Positions 24,400-35,763 of a DNA stretch of 64,000 nt are shown here, in pieces. How positions within the stretch are numbered: the stretch's first letter is position 1; each line of letters starts with the position of its first letter. Position numbers and translations under genes: made by a program. This DNA comes from Blakeslea trispora (Eukaryota > Mucoromycota > Mucoromycetes > Mucorales > Choanephoraceae): positions 806,001-870,000 of the forward strand of contig JAIWNE010000001.1 in the NCBI GenBank assembly GCA_025331445.1, written 5' to 3'. A model generated the notes under the pieces. That model saw only the letters and a program-made list of their open reading frames with translations, had not been told where the DNA came from and searched no databases.

Positions 24400-25200
24400 A
24401 GAAATAGAGATGATGCAATACCAGGAAATCAATTGCACAGCTGCGCGGCTAGAAAACACAAAGTCGGAAAGAGCAGGAGATGAAGAGATATAGGCTAGAG
24501 CGTTTGAAATTGGTAAAAGGAAAAGCTGGTAGACGTCCTGTGTTAACCAAAGACCATGTAGATTTCATTGTCAATTTCCTTGACAAAAGTCCTTCCTCTG
24601 CTCTATATGACATAATGAAGAACTTGACAGGCCAGTTTACCAAGAAAGCATATCTTTTCATGACTTTGTCACTTAATTGCATGAAAATGCGTTCTCTTTT
24701 TTTTTTTAGAGAGAGAGAGAGAAATGGCCATGAAAGAAAATTGAAAAAACGACTTGATTGGAAACATAAGCCCACAGGGAATGCAGTGAATACGAGAGTT
24801 AGATGTCCAAAAGTTAAAACTGGAAGCAAGAAAAGGGAAAGCCCTTCATCAGCATTTAAGAAGACCCAAGGCGACGTTGTAATTGATTGCTGTTTTGATT
24901 CTACTTCCAGTTGCATAGATATCATGACTTACCTACCCAGAGCTCGAAGGCTATTGCATTACACTAGATAATGCTCCAATCTATAAGCATAAGGTACATT
25001 GAGGTTCGCGGATATAGCTGTGCGTAACTTTCTCTCCTATTCTTTAGATCTCAATCTTATTGAGCAGTTTTGATCAATGATTAAGAGCAAGTTCAAGGGA
25101 AAAAAAGCTACCGGAAGACGAGACAATGGCTATAAAAATTCAAAATGCTTGCAACAAGGTTTGGATTGGTGACCTTTGAGGATTCTATCACTCTTTTTTT
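24400..25200 (+). pseudogene. IS630-like transposase relic
   Basis: A segment with GKAGRRPVLTKDHVDFIVNFL (second helix-turn-helix region) is followed, after several frame changes and stops, by remnants of the DNAPIYKH block (about 24966-24985), a LNLIEQF block (about 25052-25073) and KSKFKGKK. The order matches the relic at 5315-6585. It lies between the convergent SMC5 and UV-endonuclease genes. The boundaries are approximate. Confidence 0.6.
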
Positions 25201-25313
25201 TTTTTTTGTCAAAGTCTGAAGATGTACTTGAATAGTAAAGCCTATCTAATGATTTTGTTTACTTTCTTTTTTTCTAACATTGTTTTTATTTGTTTTTTAT
25301 GAGTTATGTTTTT

Positions 25314-27766
25314 TTATTGTTCAGTAGTGCTCTTCTTTGTCTTTTTCTTTAATTTATCCTTCGGCTTTGAATCACCTTCTGTCAGTGTGCGCTTTTTTGT
25401 TTTCTTTGTCACACCTTCCGCCTTCTTAACTTTTAGTTTGCTTTCTTTTTCCTTCTCCAAGAGCTCTTGTTCCTCTTCCCAAGCAAGCTGAATGGCTTCA
25501 ACCTCAGCTTCTTTTCTTTTCAGTTCTGCAATAGAAATAGATGATATTCTTCGAGATTTGCGTGGTGTCTTCTTCACTTCTTCTTCTTTGATTTCCATCG
25601 TTGTGTCTTCCATTGGTACCTGTTCCAATTTACTCTTACTCTTGGCAACAGCCTTGTGTGTTTTTCTTCCACCTGTTTTTAATGAACCTAGACCTGTTTT
25701 TGGAATCCAAACATCATCGTCAACATGCTCTAGGTTATATGACTTGTACAATTGAAATACGGCTTGTTCTATATAGGGTATGAGTGGTTTAGTTCGTATT
25801 GTCTCTACAACAAGTACCTTTATCTTTGGCCTCAATCATAAGATCTACATCGTCCGATGTAGGCGGCAAAAACTACAAGAAATGAAAATCCTATCAGTTA
25901 TCATGGATCAATTGAAAGTTAGTTTCTTACATGGACTCTATCACTATGTGCTCTCATTTCTGTTGCGGTTTTGGCTCCATTTCTTGATTCAGAATAGTGT
26001 TGCTAATCATATTCATTTTTTTTAAGGAAAGGGACCAAGAAAATAAGTTGATTGTTTTGGTAAAAAGAAGAAAAAAAAAAGAAATTACCTTGGGTCGAAT
26101 ACCTCTATCATACCAAACCTGATTAATCTCAGGCAAAAGTGAAATCAAATCGGTTACTTCCCCAGGATTTATACTATATTAATTAATTTTTCTTTTCTTG
26201 TTCCAGATACTGTATGCTTTTGTGTACGACTTACTGGTGATGATGCCTATTATATCCTCTTCTTCTGTTAGAACAGTTGATTCATACGGTAGAAACGAAT
26301 ATTTACTCACCAATCTAAGACTATGGGAATTTTGAGTTTTTTGGATACAGGAAGCAAGTCAGATACAGAATAGCCAAACTCATCATTCTCTAATACAATC
26401 CTTCTCTTCACTGGCTCAGGTAACTTGACAAACTCGTTCTCAAATCGCTATAATAGACTGCTCAGAAAACAATAACAATTGAGCAAGACAGTATGGGTCG
26501 AAAAATGCTTACCGCAATAGCAGATTCTCTGTCTCCATAAACCCCACCCATATGTCTACATATTTCTTTAGATAAACAAATATCTATTTTGAAAGGAAAA
26601 TCAAATTCAATTGACTTACATAATCATAACTGAATCCTGGTCCATTCCCATCAAATCTAACATACGTGCATGATCTAGAGAACATACGGTTGAATTTTGG
26701 TAAGATGAAACACATACTTTCCATCACATAAAAAAAAACCTACAACTCAAATCGCGAATAGTGTTGCTTACAACTTTTGGGTTAGGCGATACAAGTTGAT
26801 TGAATTGGCCCGGATGTGTAGTCTAATTCAAGGTAAAGGAAAGCCAATTAGTTGTCAAGTGAACAATATGTGCCAACAGACAAACTGTATTTACCAAGCG
26901 ATGTTTGTATTTTCTGGCCAATTCTCCTGCTTCAGCCAACTCTTTACTTGCAAAGCTGATATCATAACTATAGCATGGCTGTGAATCAGAACACTGTGAT
27001 TCATTTTTATTTGCCTTCTCTCACTCTCTCTCTCTCACTCATACCCAGTTTTTTCATGGCTAGCGAATGGAAACATCTCACTAGATAAGCGCAAAAATCT
27101 AATTTTGTTGTCTACATGAAAGCATCAAGGATTTAAGATTAAAGTACTTTTATTGTCATACAAACATACCTTCGTTCCATTGTATCATTGTTTTCATATC
27201 AATTACATTCTAAATTTTGAACAGGCTGTATTAGCAGTCAATTTCAACCATCAATTCAATATTGGCAGTGGGAAAAAGAAAACATGATCTTACTGCCAGA
27301 GCTAGCTCCTTGACATAATCAGCACCTTTTTTGGCAATTGTATCTACCTACAGTGTAAGTTACAGTATAATGTCTTTTTTTTAAATTGTAATATCTACCT
27401 AATCGACATGTTCTTGAACAAAATACAGGCGGTTTTTGTGTTCTCAGAATAGTGTTCAAACAACTAAAAGTGAACCATATTAACAAAACAAAAAAAAACA
27501 TGTGTTGTTTTACTAAATTACACCTACGCATAACCGATTCTTCCTTTAAATTCATGCGGATGAGGATGTACATATCTGTCACCTTCAATTATCTTCTTTG
27601 TCTCTTTCTCCTTTACTTTTTTAACAACTTTTGAGTCTTCAGTTTGCAAAGTAGAGAAAGTCTCGACAGTAACGGATGTAATTGCTTGTTTCGTCATGCT
27701 TGTATTGAAGGCCAATTTCCTAAAAATGATATGTCTTTGTCTGAAACTAGGATTTAAAATAAACAT
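25314..27766 (-). CDS. UVE1: UV-damage endonuclease (UvdE/Uve1)
   Basis: Fifteen exons: 27766-27528, 27463-27399, 27343-27294, 27209-27170, 27111-27045, 26967-26895, 26822-26747, 26674-26620, 26555-26513, 26447-26311, 26246-26235, 26173-26089, 26002-25931, 25872-25818 and 25768-25314, giving 507 residues. UvdE blocks appear in order: GRIGYACLNTILR, IRFLRLSSEMFPFAS, TTHPGQFNQLVSPNP, HMGGVYGDRESAI, RRIVLENDEFGYSVSDLLP, IVLDWHHHHINPGE and DLMIEAKDKEQAVFQLY. Its His, Glu and Asp metal ligands are present. In the family it nicks 5' of UV photoproducts and other lesions in a TIM-barrel active site. The first 24 residues are basic and free of acids, like a mitochondrial leader; Met24 at 27697 could start a second form. 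A 12-nt exon encodes most of the His cluster. The C-terminal tail is long and Lys-rich. Confidence 0.93.
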
Positions 27767-29924
27767 GTAACGTTAGATACAAAAAAAGAAAAAGAAAAAG
27801 AAGAGACATTTGTTTGATGAATTACTATGCTATCATTGATGCTGAAACTGCGACTTTTTGAAGCACAGCATTTTTACCAAGCAAAGTTGCGACTATTCAT
27901 ATTGTATTTCGAAATGGTTTGCTCATTTCCTCCTCATATGTCATTTTCTATGCTCAGTGACCAATCAAATTAGAAACGAATATGTCATGTTTTTTAGACT
28001 TGACAAGGCTTTTTTTTAAAGGCCTCTAAACAAATAGAGCATTGCAAAACAACTTGATTCTTTTGACAAACAAACAAATAAAAGCTTTGATTGAATAGGC
28101 CTTGATTGATCTCAAAGCCATTTCTTTGTATACCAAATCATTTGGAGGTTTACATGTAATAGCAAGCTAATTTCTTTCACTCAGTTGCAGAGCACAAATT
28201 ATCTTTTTTTTTTTTTTTTTCATTTACATCGAAATGGGGAATTCTCCCCCCCTCCCCCAAGCATTCGGGCAAAGCATACGCAATTGATCATATTTGCCTT
28301 GCCTAAAGTGCACAATCCATTCTATCCGTATTATGAAAAATTGACAAAGATATTAAATGCAGCATAATTTTTGATTAGCTTGCTAAATCCTCACTCATCT
28401 TGATACCATAAAGTGATAAAGTAGCACTGAAATCTCTACTTTCTGGAGGCACAGGTAATGCTTGCACAAAAATTTGTCAAGTCGCATATCGCTCAACCTT
28501 TTTGCATCCTTTCTTTGCTTCTTTTTTGTTATCGTTGAAATCCAAGCTTGAGCTATGTATGCGTTCTGATAAGGACATAATTGATAAAGCAAACTAAGGA
28601 GCTCATTAAAGGGCTGCTCGAACTCTTCAGCAGTAAAGCGACTACGGCAGTTTGAATTGACTTCTTTTTTTTTCTTCACCATCAATCGGTTACACTGTCG
28701 TACTATCACCAATAATTCACGCGCTACTCTCTCTCTCTCTGCTTTCTTTGTAGACAACGAAAGCCATGAATATAGCCATCATTGAGTTGCTTCCAATTCT
28801 CTCCACAGTATCATCAACTGTGGTGAAAGGGCTTACTGATACGATGACCCTAACGACAATACCATTCATCCAAGAACACTTTTAGACGAATGAACTGATA
28901 TTTCTCATTCAAGCATTGAAGTTGGTAATTGGCAGAGATGTAACGGTAGCTTACATTTTCGGAGGAATCATGTCTGATGTTCAGGATTTCATCCTTCTTA
29001 TACCTCAAGTTCAGAGTATGGAGACTCTTTAAAGGAGTTTGTTGAGAAAAAATTGGTTTGGTATGAGCTTCCCAATCTCAGTAATACCGTCTTTGCAATG
29101 TCTGGATTGTCTATTTAGTTTTAACGAATTTCTGATACTGGTCTTAACTTGGATTTTAGAAAGTGGGCCATATTTAAAGCTTTATGCCTAGCAAAAAGGT
29201 GTACCTAGGAAGTCTTTGTTTTCGACAGAAATCATCAAGATGTCAAGAGTAATGTTAAAATGTAACAATTGAAAGCACAGCAGTTTAGGATGTAAAGGAC
29301 TATTGAAGTATTGTAATAGGAAATATATATTTATACATCAGATTTGTTAACACACGCAAATAACATATGTTCATCAGTTTTTGTCTCCTGACAAGCTTGG
29401 TAGATGTTATCGTTCACTTCAACTAGACATTGGCGCGGTTTATTTCTATCAGATAATGAATGATGGATCAGCCTATACCATAGATTCTGTACGATTTGAA
29501 CCAAGTCTAAGCCTTCGTAATAAATAGGGTTATTGGAGGGGGATCAAAGTCTAATGGTAGGATTGCATTCAGCATACAGAAAACTAGAATTGAGCAAAAG
29601 GAAAGCTGTTTCGGTCGTGATTGCCGAAATGACAAAGTAAATGCGGATTTTAAAATTTCTTCCCTAAAACATATTTCTTCTTTAAGAGTTATTTCGGCTC
29701 AAGACTGTGTCACAGTTCTTCATCCTCTCAGTAAATAAAGGCATAGTCAGAAATTATTGTCGAAATTTTTTATCTTGTTAGCTTTGCCCTCAAGATAACT
29801 GGTTTGTAATCACATGGTCGATATTTCAAATGAGTTGAAAGCCCAAAGTGAAAAACACATATAAATACACATACATTTCCACTTTTTTTTGGCATTGTAA
29901 AAAATAAAATAAAATCGATTCAAC
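27767..29924. other. Intergenic region, no supported gene
   Basis: Contains a T20 run near 28205-28220 and a minus-strand open frame at 28395-28757 (about 120 codons, Lys/Arg-rich, no ATG start, no recognised family). The stretch 28760-29200 has no long frame. Possibly old mobile DNA. The last ~100 bp are the promoter of the flavin reductase. Confidence 0.4.
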
Positions 29925-31210
29925 ATGCCTATTCCTGTTATTGCCTCAAACAACCAAAAGCCTTCTGGCATTCCCTTGCACACCAAGGATATTGAAAGAG
30001 TCAAGCTTTTCCAACCTTATCAAAAGAAATCTGTTACGACTCATAACCGTCTCGGTGTCTCTCCTATGTGCATGTATAGTGCTGATGATGGTTATGTGAA
30101 TGACTTCCATCTCGGTCACTATCTTTCTTTTGCTCTCAAGGGTCCAGGTATAGTTTTTGTCGAAGCTTCAGCTGTCACTTTTGAAGGTCGTATCACACCA
30201 AGATGTTTGGGTATTTGGGATGATTCTCACATTGAAGGTATGAAGAAGCTTTCTGATCATATCAAGTCTCAAGGAAGCAAGTCTGCTATTCAAATTGCTC
30301 ACGCTGGTCGTAAGGCTTCTACCTCTCCTCCCTACATAGGAGGATCTGTTGTTGGTGAAGCTGATGGTGGCTGGGCTAATCGTGTAGTTGGTCCATCCGA
30401 TCATGCCTTTTCCTCCAATTTCAGTACACCTCATGCCTTGACAAAAGAAGAAATCAAGCAACATGTTCAAGCCTTTGCTGATGCTGCTATTCGTGTTAAT
30501 AAGGCTGGCTTTGATATTCTTGAAATTCACGGTGCTCATGGGTAAGTCTTTTTCTGCTTATTGCAATGTTTAGTTTAGGTAAAGCAGTGTGAGTTGACAT
30601 TTTTTTTAATAGTTACTTGATCAGTAGTTTCTACTCTGCCAGCTCCAACAAACGTACTGATGAATATGGTGGTAGCTTTGAAAACAGAATTCGGTTCGCT
30701 CTAGAAGTTGCTCAAGCTGTTCGTAATGTCTGGCCTCAAGACAAACCTCTCTGGATGCGTCTTTCCTGCTCTGATTATTCTAATCCCGATCTTATGGGCC
30801 ATAGTCCTGATGGCTGGGACATTCACCAAACTGTTGAGTTAGCCAAAGAATTAAAGAAGATTGGTATCGATGTGATTGACTGTAGTAGTGGCGGTATCAT
30901 TCCTGGTGTAAAATACCCTAATAACCCATTATACCAAGTTCCATTCGCTGAAGCTATCAAAAAGGGTGCTGACATTGATACTGCTACTGTTGGTCTGATT
31001 GTTGAAGGCAAAGATGCTGAAAACATTCTTCAAAATGAACAAGCTGACTTTATTTTGGCTGGTCGAGAGTTCTTGCGTGATAGTGCTTTTGTTTTGCGTG
31101 CTGCTCAATCTTTGGATGTTGAGATTGCCTGGCCTAAGCAATATGCTTGGGCTGTCAAAAAAGCTCGTCCTCAGAATGACCTTCCGACTTTAAAAGCACT
31201 TGATGAATAA
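29925..31210 (+). CDS. Old-yellow-enzyme-type NAD(P)H:flavin oxidoreductase (YqjM-like)
   Basis: Two exons (29925-30541 and 30613-31210) encode 404 residues forming one TIM-barrel flavoprotein. Family blocks visible are VSPMCMYSADDGYVNDFHLGHY (FMN and active-site loop), IQIAHAGRKAST, the exon-spanning DILEIHGAHGYLISSFYS, NKRTDEYGGSFENRIRF and AGREFLRDSAF. The Cys in PMCMYS and the HAGRK motif point to the YqjM-like branch rather than classical yeast OYE. In the family these enzymes reduce activated C=C bonds with NADPH through FMN; the natural substrate here cannot be told. There is no targeting signal, so a cytosolic enzyme is likely. Confidence 0.92.
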
Positions 31211-31797
31211 GAAAAAAAGGGGTTTTACTTGAACTATTTTGTATGCTTGATGATGAAATGTAATAAAAAAGAAAAAAGAAAATCACTTATTTATTCGTAA
31301 CAATTAAAAATTGAATAGCTGCATGAAATATGTCAATTTGTTTAAATGCCGAAATGATAAACTATTAGCCGAATATTGTTATCTAAAGAAATAGGTCTAC
31401 TCCTTTGGAATAGCTTGAGATAGTTTTTTTTTTTTGATTTTAGACTACTATAAGGAAACTAATGTTGCTTTTTGATACATTTGTTAGAAAAACTGTATAA
31501 GAGCATATCTCTAGCAATGAACCAAGTCTGTCTCATTTCAACTTTAATCTCTTTGACCAAAAACACTTTTCTTTCCTTGTCAAGCCTTCCCCCCTCTTCA
31601 ACACCTTTGTATCTTTTGGATGTCTTTAAACTACAGTGAATAATATACAGCTTTGAGATAAACATGGTGCCTATCTTTAAACTTGTTGAAATTTAAAAGG
31701 TGTGCGTGGTATCAATGAATTATACATGCATAGAGAGTGTTTTAATGATTAAGAAAGAGTGATTTATACAAGGAAAATAAAAGAGTTCTAAGAGATT
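31211..31797. other. Convergent intergenic region
   Basis: The 3' ends of the flavin reductase (+) and LEU2 (-). AT-rich with AATAAA-type signals (for example around 31259) and no gene. Confidence 0.5.
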
Positions 31798-32987
31798 TTA
31801 AAGTTGCTTCAATACATTAGCCAAGACTTCAGCTACTTTATCACCCACTTCCACCGTGTTCTTATCACCATGGAGATCGCGTGTATGGAAACCAGAGTCT
31901 AGCACTTGACGAACAGCTTCTTCAATAGCACGTGCTTCTGCTTCAAAACCAAGTGAATATCTCAACAGCATAGCAGCACTCAAGATAGTAGCAATAGGAT
32001 TGGCAATACCTTGACCAGCAATATCAGGGGCAGAACCATGAATGGGCTCATAGACACCGAGGCATTTACCTTTGCCATCAGGTAAACCACTTAGAGAGGC
32101 AGAGGGTAAGAGGCCCAAAGAACCTACAATGACAGAGGCTTCATCGGACAAGATATCACCAAACATATTCTCAGTCAAAACGACACCATTCAGGCTAGTA
32201 GGGCGTTGCACCATAGCCATCGCACAAGAATCTACCAGTTGGTGATCAAATTGAAGACCGGGGAACTCCTTTTCCATGGTTTCAGTCACTGTCTTTCGCC
32301 AGAGACGAGAGGTAGCCAACACATTGGCCTTATCGACTGAATGTACCTTACCAGGAGGGGATTGCTTCTGAGCCAAAAGAGCAGCCAATCGAGTGATACG
32401 CTCCACTTCAGGCTTGGAATAAGGCATTGTATCATAGGCTATCATCTCCATCAGTCATTATCACCCTTCAATTTAAAAAAAAAGATCTATTCCTTTAGCT
32501 TACCTTGACCATCTTCACCTGCTTCTTTACGATCACCAAAATAAATACCACCTACCAATTCACGAACAAAGACAAAATCGGTTCCCTTGACCACATGATC
32601 CTTAAGAGGAGAGAGACCTGTCAGGGATTCAGAGGCAAATGAGACAGGACGTAGGTTGGCATAGAGATCCAAAGCCTTTCTAAGCTTAAGAAGACCTTGT
32701 TCGGGACGAGGGCCTGTACTGATTTGAGCACCAGGAAGACCACCCACAGCACCCAACAGAATAGCATCTGCTTGCTTACATGCCTCAAGGGCTTGATCAG
32801 GCAAAGGTTCGCCTGTCTTTTCGATCGCGTCTAAACCAATCAGTTCATATTTGAAATCAAAGGCAACACCCAAGGCTTGAGAGCGGTGTTCAGCAACCAC
32901 CTTTAATGTCTTGACTGCCTCAGCAACAATTTCAGGACCTACACCATCACCAGGAAGACAGACAATAGAAATCTTACGAGTAGACAT
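31798..32987 (-). CDS. LEU2: 3-isopropylmalate dehydrogenase
   Basis: Two exons (32987-32504 and 32438-31798) give 374 residues. They join as [20 protein letters not shown], the expected family sequence. Visible are the N-terminal [11 protein letters not shown], the substrate-binding arginine blocks [17 protein letters not shown] and [14 protein letters not shown], the metal-binding block [14 protein letters not shown] and the NAD-binding [12 protein letters not shown]. The enzyme performs the oxidative decarboxylation step of leucine synthesis. I chose ATG 32987 ([15 protein letters not shown]) because the upstream in-frame extension has no family counterpart. It is divergent from importin alpha across 454 bp; I see no clear Leu3-type site there. 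Confidence 0.96.
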
Positions 32988-33441
32988 TGAATTCAGAACA
33001 AGTTGAAAATATAAAGGAAAAAGAAAATAAAAAAAAAGGACACTAAAACCCATTCTATCATTTATTTATATGCAACCTAAAGATGAATCATGTTGATTTC
33101 AGCCAATCAAAAAAGATGACATTTGATTGGTTGATCCATCAGTGACAAAAATGGGGGGTGAAGTGAGGATTTTAAAGACAGAAGAGAAACGTTTTTTTTT
33201 GTGCTTGACTGTATGATTGAATAAAAAGTTGTTTATTTTCTGATGGTAAAGAAGCTTAGTTACTTTATTTTCAAGAAAAAAAAAAAGAAGTCAACTGATA
33301 TGTTGTCAATATAAAATCATTCAAAAATAAAGAAAATAAAAGCAGAATTCCCATATTTGAATAAGCGCTCTTTTTCTTTCTTTCTTCTTTTTTTCTTCTG
33401 ACTTTGTATTTTTTGTTTTTTTTTCTTAAAAACGCTTATCA
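32988..33441. promoter_or_regulatory. Shared divergent promoter of LEU2 and importin alpha
   Basis: 454 bp between two divergent start codons. The direct repeats GATTGG/TTGATTGG near 33102-33130 resemble inverted CCAAT boxes. The importin side is T/C-rich (33360-33425). Function is inferred from position only. Confidence 0.4.
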
Positions 33442-34089
33442 ATGGATCCTGTAAATGACCTTCGACGAAATACTTTTAAAGAGCGTAGTCGCTTTAAACC
33501 CGAGGAGATTAGACGTCGACGTGAAAATGCACAAGTAGAGATCCGCAAGCAGAAAAAGGAAGAGAACTTGGCCAAGAGAAGAAACTATGACGCGCAAGCC
33601 AATGACTCTGACGATGATTTAGACACCTCACCTCAAGATGATCAAGTAAAGACTACAGACCATAAACACACACACATTTAACTAACAAAACATATTAGCT
33701 CATGTCCAATTTACCAGAACTAGTACAGAACCTCTATTCTAATGATACACAAGTACAATTGACGGCTACGACTCTATTCAGAAAATTGTTGTCTAAAGAA
33801 AAGAACCCTCCTATTAAAGAAGTGATTGAATGTGGTGTTGTACCTCGCTTTGTTGAATTTCTTAGATCACCTGATCATGGCATTCAGGTAAATATAAAGA
33901 CATGCATGTCTTCTTTCACTGACTCTATTTTTTTCTTATAAGTTTGAAGCTGCTTGGGCATTGACCAATATTGCTTCTGGATCAGCTCAACAGACAGAGG
34001 CAGTCATTCAGGCAGGTGCTGTTCCTTTCTTTATCGAATTATTAAGTAGCCCTGTGATGGATGTGAAAGAACAGGTACATGTCTATCTA

Positions 34090-34120
<31 letters not shown>

Positions 34121-35259
34121 TTTTCTTTAACTTATTATCATATAGGCTGTATGGGCTTTAGGTAATATTGCAGGTGATAGTCCTGTCTGTCGTGATTATG
34201 TATTGCGACAAGGTGCCTTACCTCCCTTATTATCACTCTTTGAGGATTATTCCAAAATATCCATGATCCGGAATGCTACCTGGACTTTATCCAATCTATG
34301 CCGAGGCAAAAACCCTCAACCTGATTGGCGACTAGTAACGTATAGTTCACTATAGGGGAATAAAATACATCACTTACAGTTTCAATGGTTAGATTTCTCC
34401 TGCTTTAGGCATTTTAGCCAAACTGATTCATTCGACGGATGAGGAAGTCTTGATTGACACATGCTGGGCTATCTCTTATCTTTCCGATGGAAGTAATGAT
34501 CATATTCAGGCTGTCATTGAAACAGACATCACAGGTCGATTGGTCGATCTCTTGAGCCATCCAGCCACTACTGTACAGACACCTGCCCTTCGTGCCATTG
34601 GTAATATTGTGACAGGTAATGATTCACAGACACAGCTGGTCATCAACTGTGGTGCTCTCAGTGCTCTAGGTCACCTCTTGGGAAGCCCTAAAGATACCAT
34701 CCGTAAGGAGACATGCTGGGCTCTCTCCAACATCACAGCAGGTAATGTGGATCAGATTCAGGCTATCATTGATCATGGTCTGGTGGGGCCCTTGATTCAG
34801 GTGTTGATTCAAGGCGATGCCAAAAGTAAACGAGAAGCTTGTTGGGCTATCTGTAATGCAACTTCTGGTGGCATGAGTAAGCCTGAACAGATCAAATTTC
34901 TGGTGAACGAAGGCTGTATTAAGCCTCTCTGTCATATTCTGAATTCTATGGACAACAAGATCATTCTGGTAGCCCTGGATGGTCTGGACAACATTCTGAA
35001 AGTAGGCGAGAACGAAAAGATGAACACAATGGATGGCTTAAATCCCTATGGACTGCTGATTGAAGAATGTGGTGGTGTTGAATTTATCCATGCTTTACAA
35101 CACCATGAAAACAACGAGATCTATAAGAAAGCCTATCAATTGATTGACAAGTTCTTTAGTGAAAGTGAAGATGGGCTGGATGCAGAAATGATGCCTGATG
35201 CTCAAGGCCAATTTACCTTTCAACCTGATGAAGCACCTGAAGGCGGATTTCAATTTTAG
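33442..35259 (+). CDS. SRP1: Importin subunit alpha (karyopherin alpha)
   Basis: Five exons (33442-33645, 33699-33887, 33943-34074, 34146-34334 and 34393-35259) give 526 residues. The first ~55 residues form the importin-beta-binding domain rich in Arg/Lys ([22 protein letters not shown]). Then come about ten armadillo repeats, with the conserved [45 protein letters not shown] and [10 protein letters not shown] segments. Their Trp and Asn ladder binds nuclear localisation signals. The acidic C-terminus ends in EGGFQF. In the family it carries cargo into the nucleus with importin beta and is recycled by the Cse1 exportin. All family landmarks are intact. Most introns fall between repeats. Confidence 0.96.
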
Positions 35260-35763
35260 TCAAATTTGTTTCAGATAGATTAAAATAAAGAAAAAAAAAG
35301 AAAAAGAAAAAGTGGAGTGCATCAGGAATTCATCTAAACGTTTTGTTGATTGACAACATTATTTGATCTCTTTCACAGTCAAGCAAAATAAAATAAAAAG
35401 AAGAAAGGATAGGAGGAGGAGGTGTAGTAAGGAGAATAGGACGTTTGGTAAATGAGGAGATTATTGTGTAAAGCATTCTTTAAAATCTTATTGTTCATAC
35501 ACTATTTTATTTATTTATTTATTATTTTTTAAAAAAAAAAAAAAATTATTCGAACCCCGATTTCTTTTTTCTCTTTATTTTTTTTTTTTGCGCCTAAAGA
35601 AGAAACAAAATCATTTTTATTTTTTTTTTTGCCCTTTTTTTTCATAATACATTTCTTTTTTTCTTTTATAAAAAAAAATTATTTGTATATTAATCCAACA
35701 GTACAAGGCGAGAGGAAAAAAAAAAAAGAGAGATAAAATAATAAAAAAAAAAAGAAAGCGAGA
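35260..35763. other. Low-complexity intergenic region
   Basis: Long A and T runs, including TTTATTTATTTATT near 35508-35522 and A-runs at 35531-35544. No gene. Confidence 0.5.

Noticed and set aside
25314..25835. A 173-residue protein beginning MRPKIKVLVVETIR
   Set aside because: Its first ~20 codons read through an intron (25817-25769). With splicing, this is the last exon of the UV endonuclease, joining DLMIEAKDKEQAVFQLY.
28395..28757. 120-codon minus-strand gene
   Set aside because: Starts with TTG, has no ATG context or recognised family, and lies in a gene-free interval. Not supported as a gene.
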